A program made the position numbers and the translations under genes. Below the pieces are notes generated by a model that was given only the letters and a program-made list of their open reading frames with translations, did no database searches and was not told where the DNA came from. A stretch of 64,000 nucleotides of DNA from Chromobacterium rhizoryzae (GTDB lineage: Bacteria; Pseudomonadota; Gammaproteobacteria; Burkholderiales; Chromobacteriaceae), in contig NZ_CP066126.1 of NCBI RefSeq assembly GCF_020544465.1, forward strand, positions 1,240,001-1,304,000, written 5' to 3'. Positions 8,549 through 15,450 of the stretch are shown here, piece by piece. Position 1 is the first letter of the stretch. The number at the start of each line of letters is the position of its first letter.

Positions 8549-9502
8549 TTAGTCTTTGGGTTCCAGATTCAGCATCTGGCGCAGTTTCATCGACAGCTTC
8601 TGCGGTTCGAATTTGGCGACGTAGGAATCCACGCCGACCGATTCGCCCAGCTTCTGATTCGAGGAACCGGAAAGGGAGGAGTGCATCAACACCGGAATGC
8701 CGTTGAAACGCGGATCGCTCTTGATCATCTTGGTCAGCATATAGCCGTCCATTTCCGGCATTTCCACGTCGGTCAGCACCAAGTGCAGCGAATCCGACAG
8801 CTTCTTGCCGGCCAGATCGGCCTGATTGGCCATTTTCTGCAATTCTTCCCATCCGCGCATGCCGTTGATGGCGGAGGTGTACTGGATGTTCATCACTTCC
8901 AGCGTGCGTTCGATCTGCTTGCGCGCCACGGCGGAGTCGTCGGCGAAGAAAATCCGGCGCGGTTCCTTGACCGGCTCGATGCCGAGGAAGGTGTGGCCGT
9001 CGTCGACGATGGTGGTTTCCGCCAGCACTTTTTCCACGTCCATCATCATCACCAGCGTGCCGTTGTCCAGCTCGGTCACGGCCGTCACCAGCCCGGCCAT
9101 GCGGTTGGTGATCATTTCCGGCGGCACGCGCATCGCGGACCAGTCCAGACGCAGGATGGTGTCCACCGCCTCCACCAGGAAGCCCTGGGTGTGGGCGTTG
9201 TACTCGGTGACGATCATGATTTCCGGCTTGTTGCTGGTCACCACGCCGGTGTATTTGGCCAGGTCGATGACCGGCACCAGCGCGCCGCGCAGGCTGACCA
9301 TGCCTTCCACCGAGGAGGGCATTTCAGGCGCGGAAGTGATTTCCGGCGTGCGCATGACCTCGCGCACCTTGAACACGTTGATCCCGAAGATTTCCTTGCG
9401 CCCCGTGCGCTGATCCTGGCCCAACGAGAACAGCAGGATTTCCAGCTTGTTGGTGCCGGCCAGTTTCGTCCTGGCGTCGATTTTTTTGAGAAGCTCTGAC
9501 AC
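8549..9502 (-). CDS. cheV: CheV coupling protein (CheW-receiver fusion), first gene of operon
   Basis: A 317-residue CheW-receiver fusion. The CheW part carries FGINVFKVREVMRTPEITSAP and GMVSLRGALVPVIDL. The receiver part has FFADDSAVARKQIE, phospho-Asp in VLTDVEMPEMDGY, and SYVAKFEP. It differs from its neighbour mainly by an insertion (GQDQRTGRKE) before the FGINVFKV segment and by its C-terminus (LRQMLNLEPKD). It is the promoter-proximal gene of the minus-strand operon and is divergent from the histidine kinase gene across about 180 bp. With no cheW in this unit, the two CheV proteins may be the only couplers encoded here. Confidence 0.92.
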   Translation of the reverse strand: MSELLKKIDARTKLAGTNKLEILLFSLGQDQRTGRKEIFGINVFKVREVMRTPEITSAPEMPSSVEGMVSLRGALVPVIDLAKYTGVVTSNKPEIMIVTEYNAHTQGFLVEAVDTILRLDWSAMRVPPEMITNRMAGLVTAVTELDNGTLVMMMDVEKVLAETTIVDDGHTFLGIEPVKEPRRIFFADDSAVARKQIERTLEVMNIQYTSAINGMRGWEELQKMANQADLAGKKLSDSLHLVLTDVEMPEMDGYMLTKMIKSDPRFNGIPVLMHSSLSGSSNQKLGESVGVDSYVAKFEPQKLSMKLRQMLNLEPKD

Positions 9503-9681
9503 AGAAACCTCCGCTGCATTCTTTTGAAGTGGCGTACTACTACCCTTTATACGCCAGATATCGGTTTTGCCCGGTTTTTTTTGCTGAGCTGCATGCCAGA
9601 TAACAGCTTGGCTCAGCGATACCCATTCATTATCATACTGTTTAAGTGGTTTTTACAAATAACTCGCAAGCGATTCGGCAT

Positions 9682-10839
9682 ATGGTTTCAAGCCTCAAAG
9701 ATCAGCAGCAACTGGAAGCCGCTTTCGAGCAATTCAATGCGGTGTCCGGCCAACTCATTGATGCGTATAGACAACTTGAGAGCCAGGTGACAGTTCTCAA
9801 CGCGCAGCTGGACGAAGCCAATAATCAGCTGCGCAAACAGCGCGATGAGAACGCAATGCTGGCCGAGCGCCTGGGTTTGCTGCTGGAGGCGCTGCCCGCG
9901 GGCGTGGTGCAAGTCTCGGCCGAAGGCGCGGTCACGGCGGTGAATCCGGCCGCCAGCCGGATGCTAAATGGCTGTTCTGTCGGCGCTTTATGGCGGGACA
10001 TGCTGGCGGGGCTGCAGCGTTCGGAACTGGACGACACCTATTGCCATCGGCATGGCGAGCCGGGTCTGGTGTTGACCATGCAATGCCAGGATCTGCCGTC
10101 TGTCGGAGGACAGATTGTGCTTATTCACGATGTATCGCGTTTGCATCAATTGACCGGAGAATTGGCGCGTCAGCAGAAGTTGGCGTCCATGGGCGGCATG
10201 GCGGCGGCATTGGCGCACCAGCTGCGCACGCCGCTGGCCACGGCGATGCTGTATACGGCCAATCTGAAGCAGGATATCCCGCGGGCGGAGGATCGCGCGC
10301 GCTTCGTCGACAAGAGCCTGGCCCGGATGCGGGCGCTGGAGAGCTTGATCCAGAACATGCTGAGTTTTGTCCGCGGCCAGGTGACGACGTTGGAGCCTTT
10401 GGATCTGGAGGGTCTGCTGGAGGATTTGCGCGCCGTCATGCAACCACAATGTCATGAAAAAGGCGTGCTTTTTGATTGCAATGTGGTGGTGTCATCTGCC
10501 ATAAAGGTTTTGGTGGACCGCAAAGCGTTGCAGGGGGCCTTGGTGAATCTCTTGGAGAATGCCTGGCACTTTTCAGGAAGCGGCGATGTGGTGCGGCTAT
10601 CGGTGGAGGAAGGCGAGACGGCCTTGCTGTTTCGGGTGGAGGACTCGGGTCCCGGATTCAACCCGGAGGAGCTGGAGAAGATGTTCGAGCCCTTTTTCAC
10701 CACCCGCCCCGGCGGCACCGGCCTGGGCTTGGCCATCGTCAAGAAAGTGGTGGACGAACTGGGCGGGCAAGTGCGTTGTTTCAACAAGGGGGAGGGCGGG
10801 GCCTGTTTCGAGCTCAGCCTTCCGATGATGCAATCGTGA
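9682..10839 (+). CDS. FlrB/FleS-like sensor histidine kinase
   Basis: A cytoplasmic histidine kinase of about 385 residues with no membrane segment. The N-terminus (FEQFNAVSGQLIDAYRQL) and coiled coil resemble FlrB/FleS, the flagellar hierarchy kinases. A PAS-like domain spans about 70-165, HisKA holds the phospho-His in ALAHQLRTPL, and the ATPase domain has LLENAWHFS, DSGPGFNPEE and GGTGLGLAIVKK. The usual FlrC/FleR sigma54 activator is not next to it; a STAS gene follows after 40 bp. The ATG at 9682 is the first ATG. A GTG at 9646 is also in frame, and neither has a clear ribosome-binding site, so the start is uncertain. Confidence 0.82.
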   Translation: MVSSLKDQQQLEAAFEQFNAVSGQLIDAYRQLESQVTVLNAQLDEANNQLRKQRDENAMLAERLGLLLEALPAGVVQVSAEGAVTAVNPAASRMLNGCSVGALWRDMLAGLQRSELDDTYCHRHGEPGLVLTMQCQDLPSVGGQIVLIHDVSRLHQLTGELARQQKLASMGGMAAALAHQLRTPLATAMLYTANLKQDIPRAEDRARFVDKSLARMRALESLIQNMLSFVRGQVTTLEPLDLEGLLEDLRAVMQPQCHEKGVLFDCNVVVSSAIKVLVDRKALQGALVNLLENAWHFSGSGDVVRLSVEEGETALLFRVEDSGPGFNPEELEKMFEPFFTTRPGGTGLGLAIVKKVVDELGGQVRCFNKGEGGACFELSLPMMQS

Positions 10840-10879
10840 TGGATGTGCCGTTTATTCAGAAGAAAGCAGAGGACGCCGC

Positions 10880-11185
10880 ATGAGACCCATTGTCAAAGTC
10901 GAGGGCAGAGTTGGAAAGATGATCCTGATCGGGCAATTCGACTTCAACTTGCATCGGGAATTCCGGCAGGCCAGCCAGGAGTTGCTGGACAATCCGGAGG
11001 TGCAGGAGATCGAGATCGATTTCGATCAGGTGCCCTTCCTGGACAGTTCCGCGCTGGGCATGCTGTTGTTGCTGAAGGAGCGCGCGGCGGGGCAGAAGAA
11101 GAGCATGACCTTGATCAATTGCCGCGAGGCGGTGATGCAGGTGTTCGAAATCGCCTGCTTCAACAAGATGTTCACCATTAAGTAA
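10880..11185 (+). CDS. STAS-domain protein (anti-sigma factor antagonist type)
   Basis: A 101-residue single STAS domain, as in SpoIIAA, RsbV and HsbA. The phosphorylatable serine is likely Ser56 in FLDSSALGMLLLLKE, matching the DSSG/A motif of antagonists that a serine kinase switches off and a PP2C phosphatase reactivates. The phosphatase is encoded 20 bp downstream. AGAGGA 6 bp before the ATG supports the start. The gene lies between a FlrB-like kinase and the SpoIIE phosphatase, which suggests control of motility genes or of a c-di-GMP enzyme. The partner is not identifiable from this window. Confidence 0.86.
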   Translation: MRPIVKVEGRVGKMILIGQFDFNLHREFRQASQELLDNPEVQEIEIDFDQVPFLDSSALGMLLLLKERAAGQKKSMTLINCREAVMQVFEIACFNKMFTIK

Positions 11186-11205
11186 GTTCAAGCATTGGAG
11201 CGTCT

Positions 11206-12264
11206 GTGCGCATCCGGGCCTGGTTGTCCGCTGATGCCGAGGCACGGGTTCGTGGCGATCCTTGGTTGTCGGCGCTGGATTGGTGGTTTTGCGGTGGCGC
11301 CGACTTCGCGGTGGGCGGCAAGCAGGATCTTTGGCTGACGAATCTGGCGGACGCTCCGGCCGAGCTGTTCGAGCAGTGGGAGGGCGACAAGCCCTTGTGG
11401 GTGTTTTCCTCGGGGCGCGCGGCGCCCTGGCTGGCTACGCCCAGTATTCATTTTCTGCGCGGCGACTTCGACGCGGATTTGCTGCGCAGCCGCCTGCTGG
11501 CCTGGCATTGGCAGCAACATGCGCTCTGCCCGCGCTTGTTCGGCGCGGCGGCGTTCGACATCATCAACGGCGCCATGTCCCTGTACCGTCCGTCGGGACA
11601 GGCGTCGGGCCGCGTGTTTCCCCTGGAAGTGTCGGTCAAGCCGGTGGACGCGGTGGGCGGCGACGTGGTGCTGCGCGCGGATTTGCCGGAGCGGACTTTG
11701 CTGATCCTGGGCGACGCGTCCGGCCACGGCCAGGGTTCGGCGCTGGACGCCGCGCTGTTGGCGCTGGGCGCGTCGCGGGTGCTGCTGGAGCAGCCTCTGT
11801 CCTTGTCCGCCCTGCGGGAGCTCAACGTCTTCATGCATAGCCATGTGGCCGATGGACGCTACGTCGGCAGCGCTTTGCTGGAGATCGATTGGGCCGCACG
11901 CATGGTGAGGCTGGTCAACGCCGGCATGCCGGACATTCTGTTGTTCCTGTCCACCAGGCTGGAACAGCGCTTTTCTTCCATGTGCAGTCCGCTGGGCCTG
12001 CGAGCCGACATCGAACCGCTGGAGCCGCTGGCGCTGCCCTGGGCGGAAGGCCAGCACTTCCTGGCGCACAGCGACGGCATGGAGGAGTCGGATCTGCCGT
12101 ATCTGCTGTCGCGTTTGCTGCGCTTGTCCAGCATTTCCTCGACCGACGGTTTCGGCTATGGCCCCTTGCCGTCAATTCCGCTAGGCTTCAGCAGCCCATA
12201 CAATGACGACATGTCGTCGCTGGCTTTCGCCGTGCCGTCGTCGGCGCCGCCGCGGCCGGCTTGA
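11206..12264 (+). CDS. SpoIIE-type PP2C serine phosphatase
   Basis: A 352-residue protein starting at GTG 11206 with GGAG upstream. The C-terminal ~210 residues are a SpoIIE/RsbU-type phosphatase with the four metal-binding motifs: AVGGDVVL, GDASGHGQGS, FLAHSDGMEES and YNDDMSSLAF. The N-terminal ~120 residues may be a degenerate receiver-like domain; I see no DD pair or phospho-Asp. By family knowledge it dephosphorylates the upstream STAS protein. No anti-sigma/serine-kinase ATPase domain is fused to it or encoded nearby, unlike HsbR. An intrinsic terminator at 12297 closes the three-gene unit. Confidence 0.86.
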   Translation: MRIRAWLSADAEARVRGDPWLSALDWWFCGGADFAVGGKQDLWLTNLADAPAELFEQWEGDKPLWVFSSGRAAPWLATPSIHFLRGDFDADLLRSRLLAWHWQQHALCPRLFGAAAFDIINGAMSLYRPSGQASGRVFPLEVSVKPVDAVGGDVVLRADLPERTLLILGDASGHGQGSALDAALLALGASRVLLEQPLSLSALRELNVFMHSHVADGRYVGSALLEIDWAARMVRLVNAGMPDILLFLSTRLEQRFSSMCSPLGLRADIEPLEPLALPWAEGQHFLAHSDGMEESDLPYLLSRLLRLSSISSTDGFGYGPLPSIPLGFSSPYNDDMSSLAFAVPSSAPPRPA

Positions 12265-12296
12265 AGAATGTCCATTGGCGGCGTGCGCCGGTTCCG

Positions 12297-12328
12297 CGCG
12301 GATTCTGGCTTGAATCCGCGGGCTTTTT
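12297..12328 (+). terminator. Terminator after the kinase-STAS-phosphatase unit
   Basis: CGCGGATTC (12297-12305) pairs with GAATCCGCG (12312-12320), followed by GGC and five T. It separates this unit from the second chemotaxis operon. A further inverted repeat, CGTCTCGC (12381-12388) with GCGAGACG (12398-12405), has no T-run and could be a leader structure. Confidence 0.75.
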
Positions 12329-12492
12329 AGTTGATCAATCATTAATATCTGCGCGAATTTCAGCGCTTGGGCGAATCGGTCGTCTCGCCGCCGCGGCGCG
12401 AGACGACGAGCGAGCAAGGTAAAGAATGGGAAACGGACCCGGCGCGGACTGCGTCGGACGAGCGGCGGGCGGTTTCCTGAAACGGGGATGTT

Positions 12493-12858
12493 ATGCACAA
12501 AAAAATACTGACGGTTGACGATTCCGCTTCGATTCGACAGATGGTGTCGTTCACCTTGAAAAGCGCCGGCTACGAGGTGGTGGAGGCCGGAGACGGCAAC
12601 GCCGGCCTGGCCAAGGCGCAGGGTGGGCAGTTCAATCTGGTGCTGACCGACCAGAACATGCCGGGCATGGACGGGCTGACCTTGATCCGCTCCTTGCGCA
12701 AGCTGCCGGCGTATACGACGACGCCTATCCTGATGCTGACCACGGAGTCCAGCGATCAGATGAAGGCGCTTGGCCGCGCGGCCGGCGCCACCGGCTGGCT
12801 GGTCAAGCCTTTTGATCCGCAGAAGCTGCTGGATGTGGTCAAGCGCGTGATCGGCTGA
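12493..12858 (+). CDS. cheY: CheY-like response regulator opening the second chemotaxis operon
   Basis: A 121-residue receiver domain. It has the acidic pair in ILTVDDSASIRQM, phospho-Asp in VLTDQNMPGMDGL, the Thr in MLTTESS and the Lys in WLVKPFDP. It is closer to the CheY proteins found as first genes of cheY-cheA-cheW-mcp operons than to the motor-type CheY at 7124. It lacks the FSTMRR segment of that protein. It may serve as a phosphate sink for the second CheA or drive a different output. The ATG at 12493 has GGGGAT upstream, and cheA follows 35 bp after the stop. Confidence 0.92.
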   Translation: MHKKILTVDDSASIRQMVSFTLKSAGYEVVEAGDGNAGLAKAQGGQFNLVLTDQNMPGMDGLTLIRSLRKLPAYTTTPILMLTTESSDQMKALGRAAGATGWLVKPFDPQKLLDVVKRVIG

Positions 12859-12893
12859 ATCGGCTGATCTTGGGCACGGCGAGGAGCGAGCTT

Positions 12894-14915
12894 TTGGCAA
12901 TCGACATGTCGCAGTTTCATCAAGTGTTTTTTGATGAGGCGGATGAACACTTGTCCAGCATGGAGAGCCTGCTGCTGGGCATGGACCAGTCCTGTCCGCA
13001 GCAGGAGGATTTGCATGCGGTGTTCCGCGCCGCGCATTCGATCAAGGGCGGCGCCGCCACCTTCGGTTTCGCCGATATGGCGGATCTGACCCATGTGCTC
13101 GAAGGTTTGCTGGACGAGGTGAGGCGCGGCGCGCGCGCCTTGAGTTCGGATCTGGTGGATTTGGTGCTGCGGGCCAAGGACGTGCTGTACGGGATGCTGG
13201 CGGCGCACAAGGGCAAGGGCGAGGCCGACGCGGCGCTGGCCGGCGAACTCAAGGCGCAGCTGGAGGCGCTGGCCGCCGCGCCGGCGGAGGCCGCGACGCG
13301 GCGGGCGACGCCGGAGGAGACGCGGCACTGGACGTTGTACCTGGAAATCGACGTGGTGGACGGCGTCGATATCGACGCCTTGCTGGAGTCGCTGGCCGAG
13401 CACGGGGACTTGAGCGTGGTGCAGCACGGCGAGGACGCCGACAAGCTGCCCTGGGTGGCGGTGTTCACCTCGCCGCTGGACGCTGCCGAGGTGGCGGAGT
13501 CGCTGGCCTTCGCCTTGCCGCAGGACAGCTTCCGCATCAACGTCGATCATGGGGTGGAGGAGGAGGGCAGCTTCGGGCTGTTTCTCGAGGCGGCGCCGGA
13601 GCCGGACGCTTCGGTCTGGCTGGAGGGCGACGGCTTTGGCCTGTTCGAGCCGCCGCCAGCCGAGACGGCGCCGCAGGACGAGGCGCCGGCCTTAGACCCC
13701 GACGCGGCCAAGCCGGCGGCGCGCGGCGGCGCGGTGGGCGAGAATTCGATCCGGGTCAATATCGACAAGGTGGATTTGCTGCTCAACCTGGTGGGAGAGC
13801 TGGTGATCACCCAGTCCATGCTGACGCAGTCCGGCGCGGGTCTGGACCCGGTGGCGCACGAGCGCCTGCTAGGCGGCATCGGCGCCTTGCAGCGCAACGC
13901 GCGGGAACTGCAGGAGGCGGTGATGTCCATCCGGATGACGCCGATCGCCTTCGTGTTCAACCGCTTCCCGCGCGTGGTGCGCGATCTGGCCGGCCGTCTG
14001 GGCAAGAAGGTGGAGCTCACGATGATGGGCGAGGGCACCGAGCTGGACAAGGGCTTCATCGAGAAGCTGTCCGATCCGCTGACTCATCTGGTGCGCAACA
14101 GCCTGGACCACGGCATCGAGGCCCCGGAAGCGCGGCTGGCGGCCGGCAAGGACCCGATGGGACGGCTGACGCTGCGCGCCTTCCATCAGGGCAGCAATAT
14201 CGTCATCGAAGTCAGCGATGATGGCGCCGGGCTGAACCGGGAGCGGATTCTGGCCAAGGCGCGGCAAGGCGGTTTGGCGGCGCCGGCCTCGCTTTGCGAC
14301 GCCGAGGTGTGGAATCTGATTTTCGAAGCCGGCTTCTCCACCGCCGCCGAGGTGACCGAAGTGTCCGGCCGCGGCGTGGGCATGGACGTGGTCAAGCGCA
14401 ACATTCAGAGCATGGGCGGCCGGGTGGAGATCGACTCCATGGCCGGCATCGGCACCACCATCAGCATTCATCTGCCGCTGACGCTGGCGATCATGGACGG
14501 CATGTCAGTGCGCATCGGCGCGGAAACCTATGTGATGCCCTTGGGCGCGGTATTGGAGTCCTTGCAGCCGGCGCCGAGCGAAATCAAGACAGTGGCCGCT
14601 CGCGGCCAGGTGGTGGCCATCCGCGGCGAGTACCTGCCGATTGTGCCACTGGGCCGGTTTTTCTCCATTCCGGACGCGAGGCGGACGCCGAGCGAGGCCA
14701 TCCTGGTGATCGTGGAGGCCGGCAATAGCCGGCTGGCGCTGCTGGTGGACGACTTGATCGGCCAGCAGCAGTTCGTGGTGAAGAATCTGGAAACGAATTA
14801 CCGCAAGGTGGACGGCATTTCCGGCGCCACGATCCTTGGCGACGGTCAGGTGGCCATGATCTTGGACATCGCCGCGATTGCGCGGCACAACCAGCGTATG
14901 GCGCTGGACGCATGA
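12894..14915 (+). CDS. cheA: Chemotaxis histidine kinase CheA (second copy)
   Basis: A 673-residue kinase with an Hpt domain, a P2-like region (about 150-220, beginning HWTLYLEIDVVDG), dimerisation helices, ATPase domain (LVRNSLDHGIE, DDGAGLNRE, GRGVGMDVV) and a CheW-like domain. I place the start at TTG 12894. A GAGGAG ribosome-binding site lies 7 bp upstream. The resulting MAIDMSQFHQVFFDEADEHL parallels the E. coli start, and the phosphorylated histidine in AAHSIKGGAA falls at residue 48 as in E. coli. The ATG at 12906 would sit 19 bp from that site. It is followed by cheW after 18 bp. It differs from the first CheA in retaining P2. Confidence 0.93.
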   Translation: MAIDMSQFHQVFFDEADEHLSSMESLLLGMDQSCPQQEDLHAVFRAAHSIKGGAATFGFADMADLTHVLEGLLDEVRRGARALSSDLVDLVLRAKDVLYGMLAAHKGKGEADAALAGELKAQLEALAAAPAEAATRRATPEETRHWTLYLEIDVVDGVDIDALLESLAEHGDLSVVQHGEDADKLPWVAVFTSPLDAAEVAESLAFALPQDSFRINVDHGVEEEGSFGLFLEAAPEPDASVWLEGDGFGLFEPPPAETAPQDEAPALDPDAAKPAARGGAVGENSIRVNIDKVDLLLNLVGELVITQSMLTQSGAGLDPVAHERLLGGIGALQRNARELQEAVMSIRMTPIAFVFNRFPRVVRDLAGRLGKKVELTMMGEGTELDKGFIEKLSDPLTHLVRNSLDHGIEAPEARLAAGKDPMGRLTLRAFHQGSNIVIEVSDDGAGLNRERILAKARQGGLAAPASLCDAEVWNLIFEAGFSTAAEVTEVSGRGVGMDVVKRNIQSMGGRVEIDSMAGIGTTISIHLPLTLAIMDGMSVRIGAETYVMPLGAVLESLQPAPSEIKTVAARGQVVAIRGEYLPIVPLGRFFSIPDARRTPSEAILVIVEAGNSRLALLVDDLIGQQQFVVKNLETNYRKVDGISGATILGDGQVAMILDIAAIARHNQRMALDA

Positions 14916-14933
14916 AACAACAAGGATAAAAAA

Positions 14934-15440
14934 ATGGTGGCGGAACGGGATGGTCCGGGCCTGGCGCAGAGACGCTCGGGCAATGAGCTGCTGGTGTTCA
15001 CGCTGGGGACGGAAGAATACGGCATCGATATTTTGAAGGTGCAGGAGATCCGCGGTTACGACGCGGTGACCCGCATCGCCAACGCGCCGGACTTTATCAA
15101 GGGCGTGGTCAATCTACGCGGCCATATCGTGCCCATCGTGGATTTGCGCCTGAAGTTCGGCATAGGCGAACCGGTGTACAACGCGTTCACCGTGGTGATC
15201 GTGCTGAATGTGTGCGGGCGGGTCATCGGCGCGGTGGTGGACGGCGTGTCGGACGTGATTCAGCTGGAGAGCGATGCGCTGCGCGCCGCGCCGGAGTTTG
15301 GCGCGGCGGTGGACACCGCCTATATCGAAGGACTGGGCACGCTGGACGAGCGCATGATCATCGTGGTCGATATCGAGAGGCTGATGGGCAGCGAGGAAAT
15401 GGCGTTGACTGACGCCGCGGCTCGAGTGCAAGCGAATTAG
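14934..15440 (+). CDS. cheW: Chemotaxis coupling protein CheW
   Basis: A 168-residue two-lobed beta-barrel protein linking receptors to CheA. Typical elements are LLVFTLGTEEYGIDILKVQE, IRGYDAVTRIANAPDFIKG and VVNLRGHIVPIVDLR. An AAGGA site lies 7 bp before the ATG. The stop codon is followed by GGGGG, which serves as the ribosome-binding site of the receptor gene 10 bp downstream. It is the only separate cheW in the window and is presumably the coupler for the adjacent receptor and the second CheA. Confidence 0.95.
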   Translation: MVAERDGPGLAQRRSGNELLVFTLGTEEYGIDILKVQEIRGYDAVTRIANAPDFIKGVVNLRGHIVPIVDLRLKFGIGEPVYNAFTVVIVLNVCGRVIGAVVDGVSDVIQLESDALRAAPEFGAAVDTAYIEGLGTLDERMIIVVDIERLMGSEEMALTDAAARVQAN

Positions 15441-15450
15441 GGGGCGAAGC

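Noticed and set aside
9559..9566. A flagellar sigma28-like -10 (ACCGATAT on the minus strand) upstream of the first cheV
   Set aside because: The matching TAAA -35 with correct spacing is not present; only an A-run is.
9584..9600. A sigma54-like TGGCATG...GCA on the minus strand in the cheV/kinase divergent gap
   Set aside because: The GG to GC distance is one base too long for sigma54 promoters.
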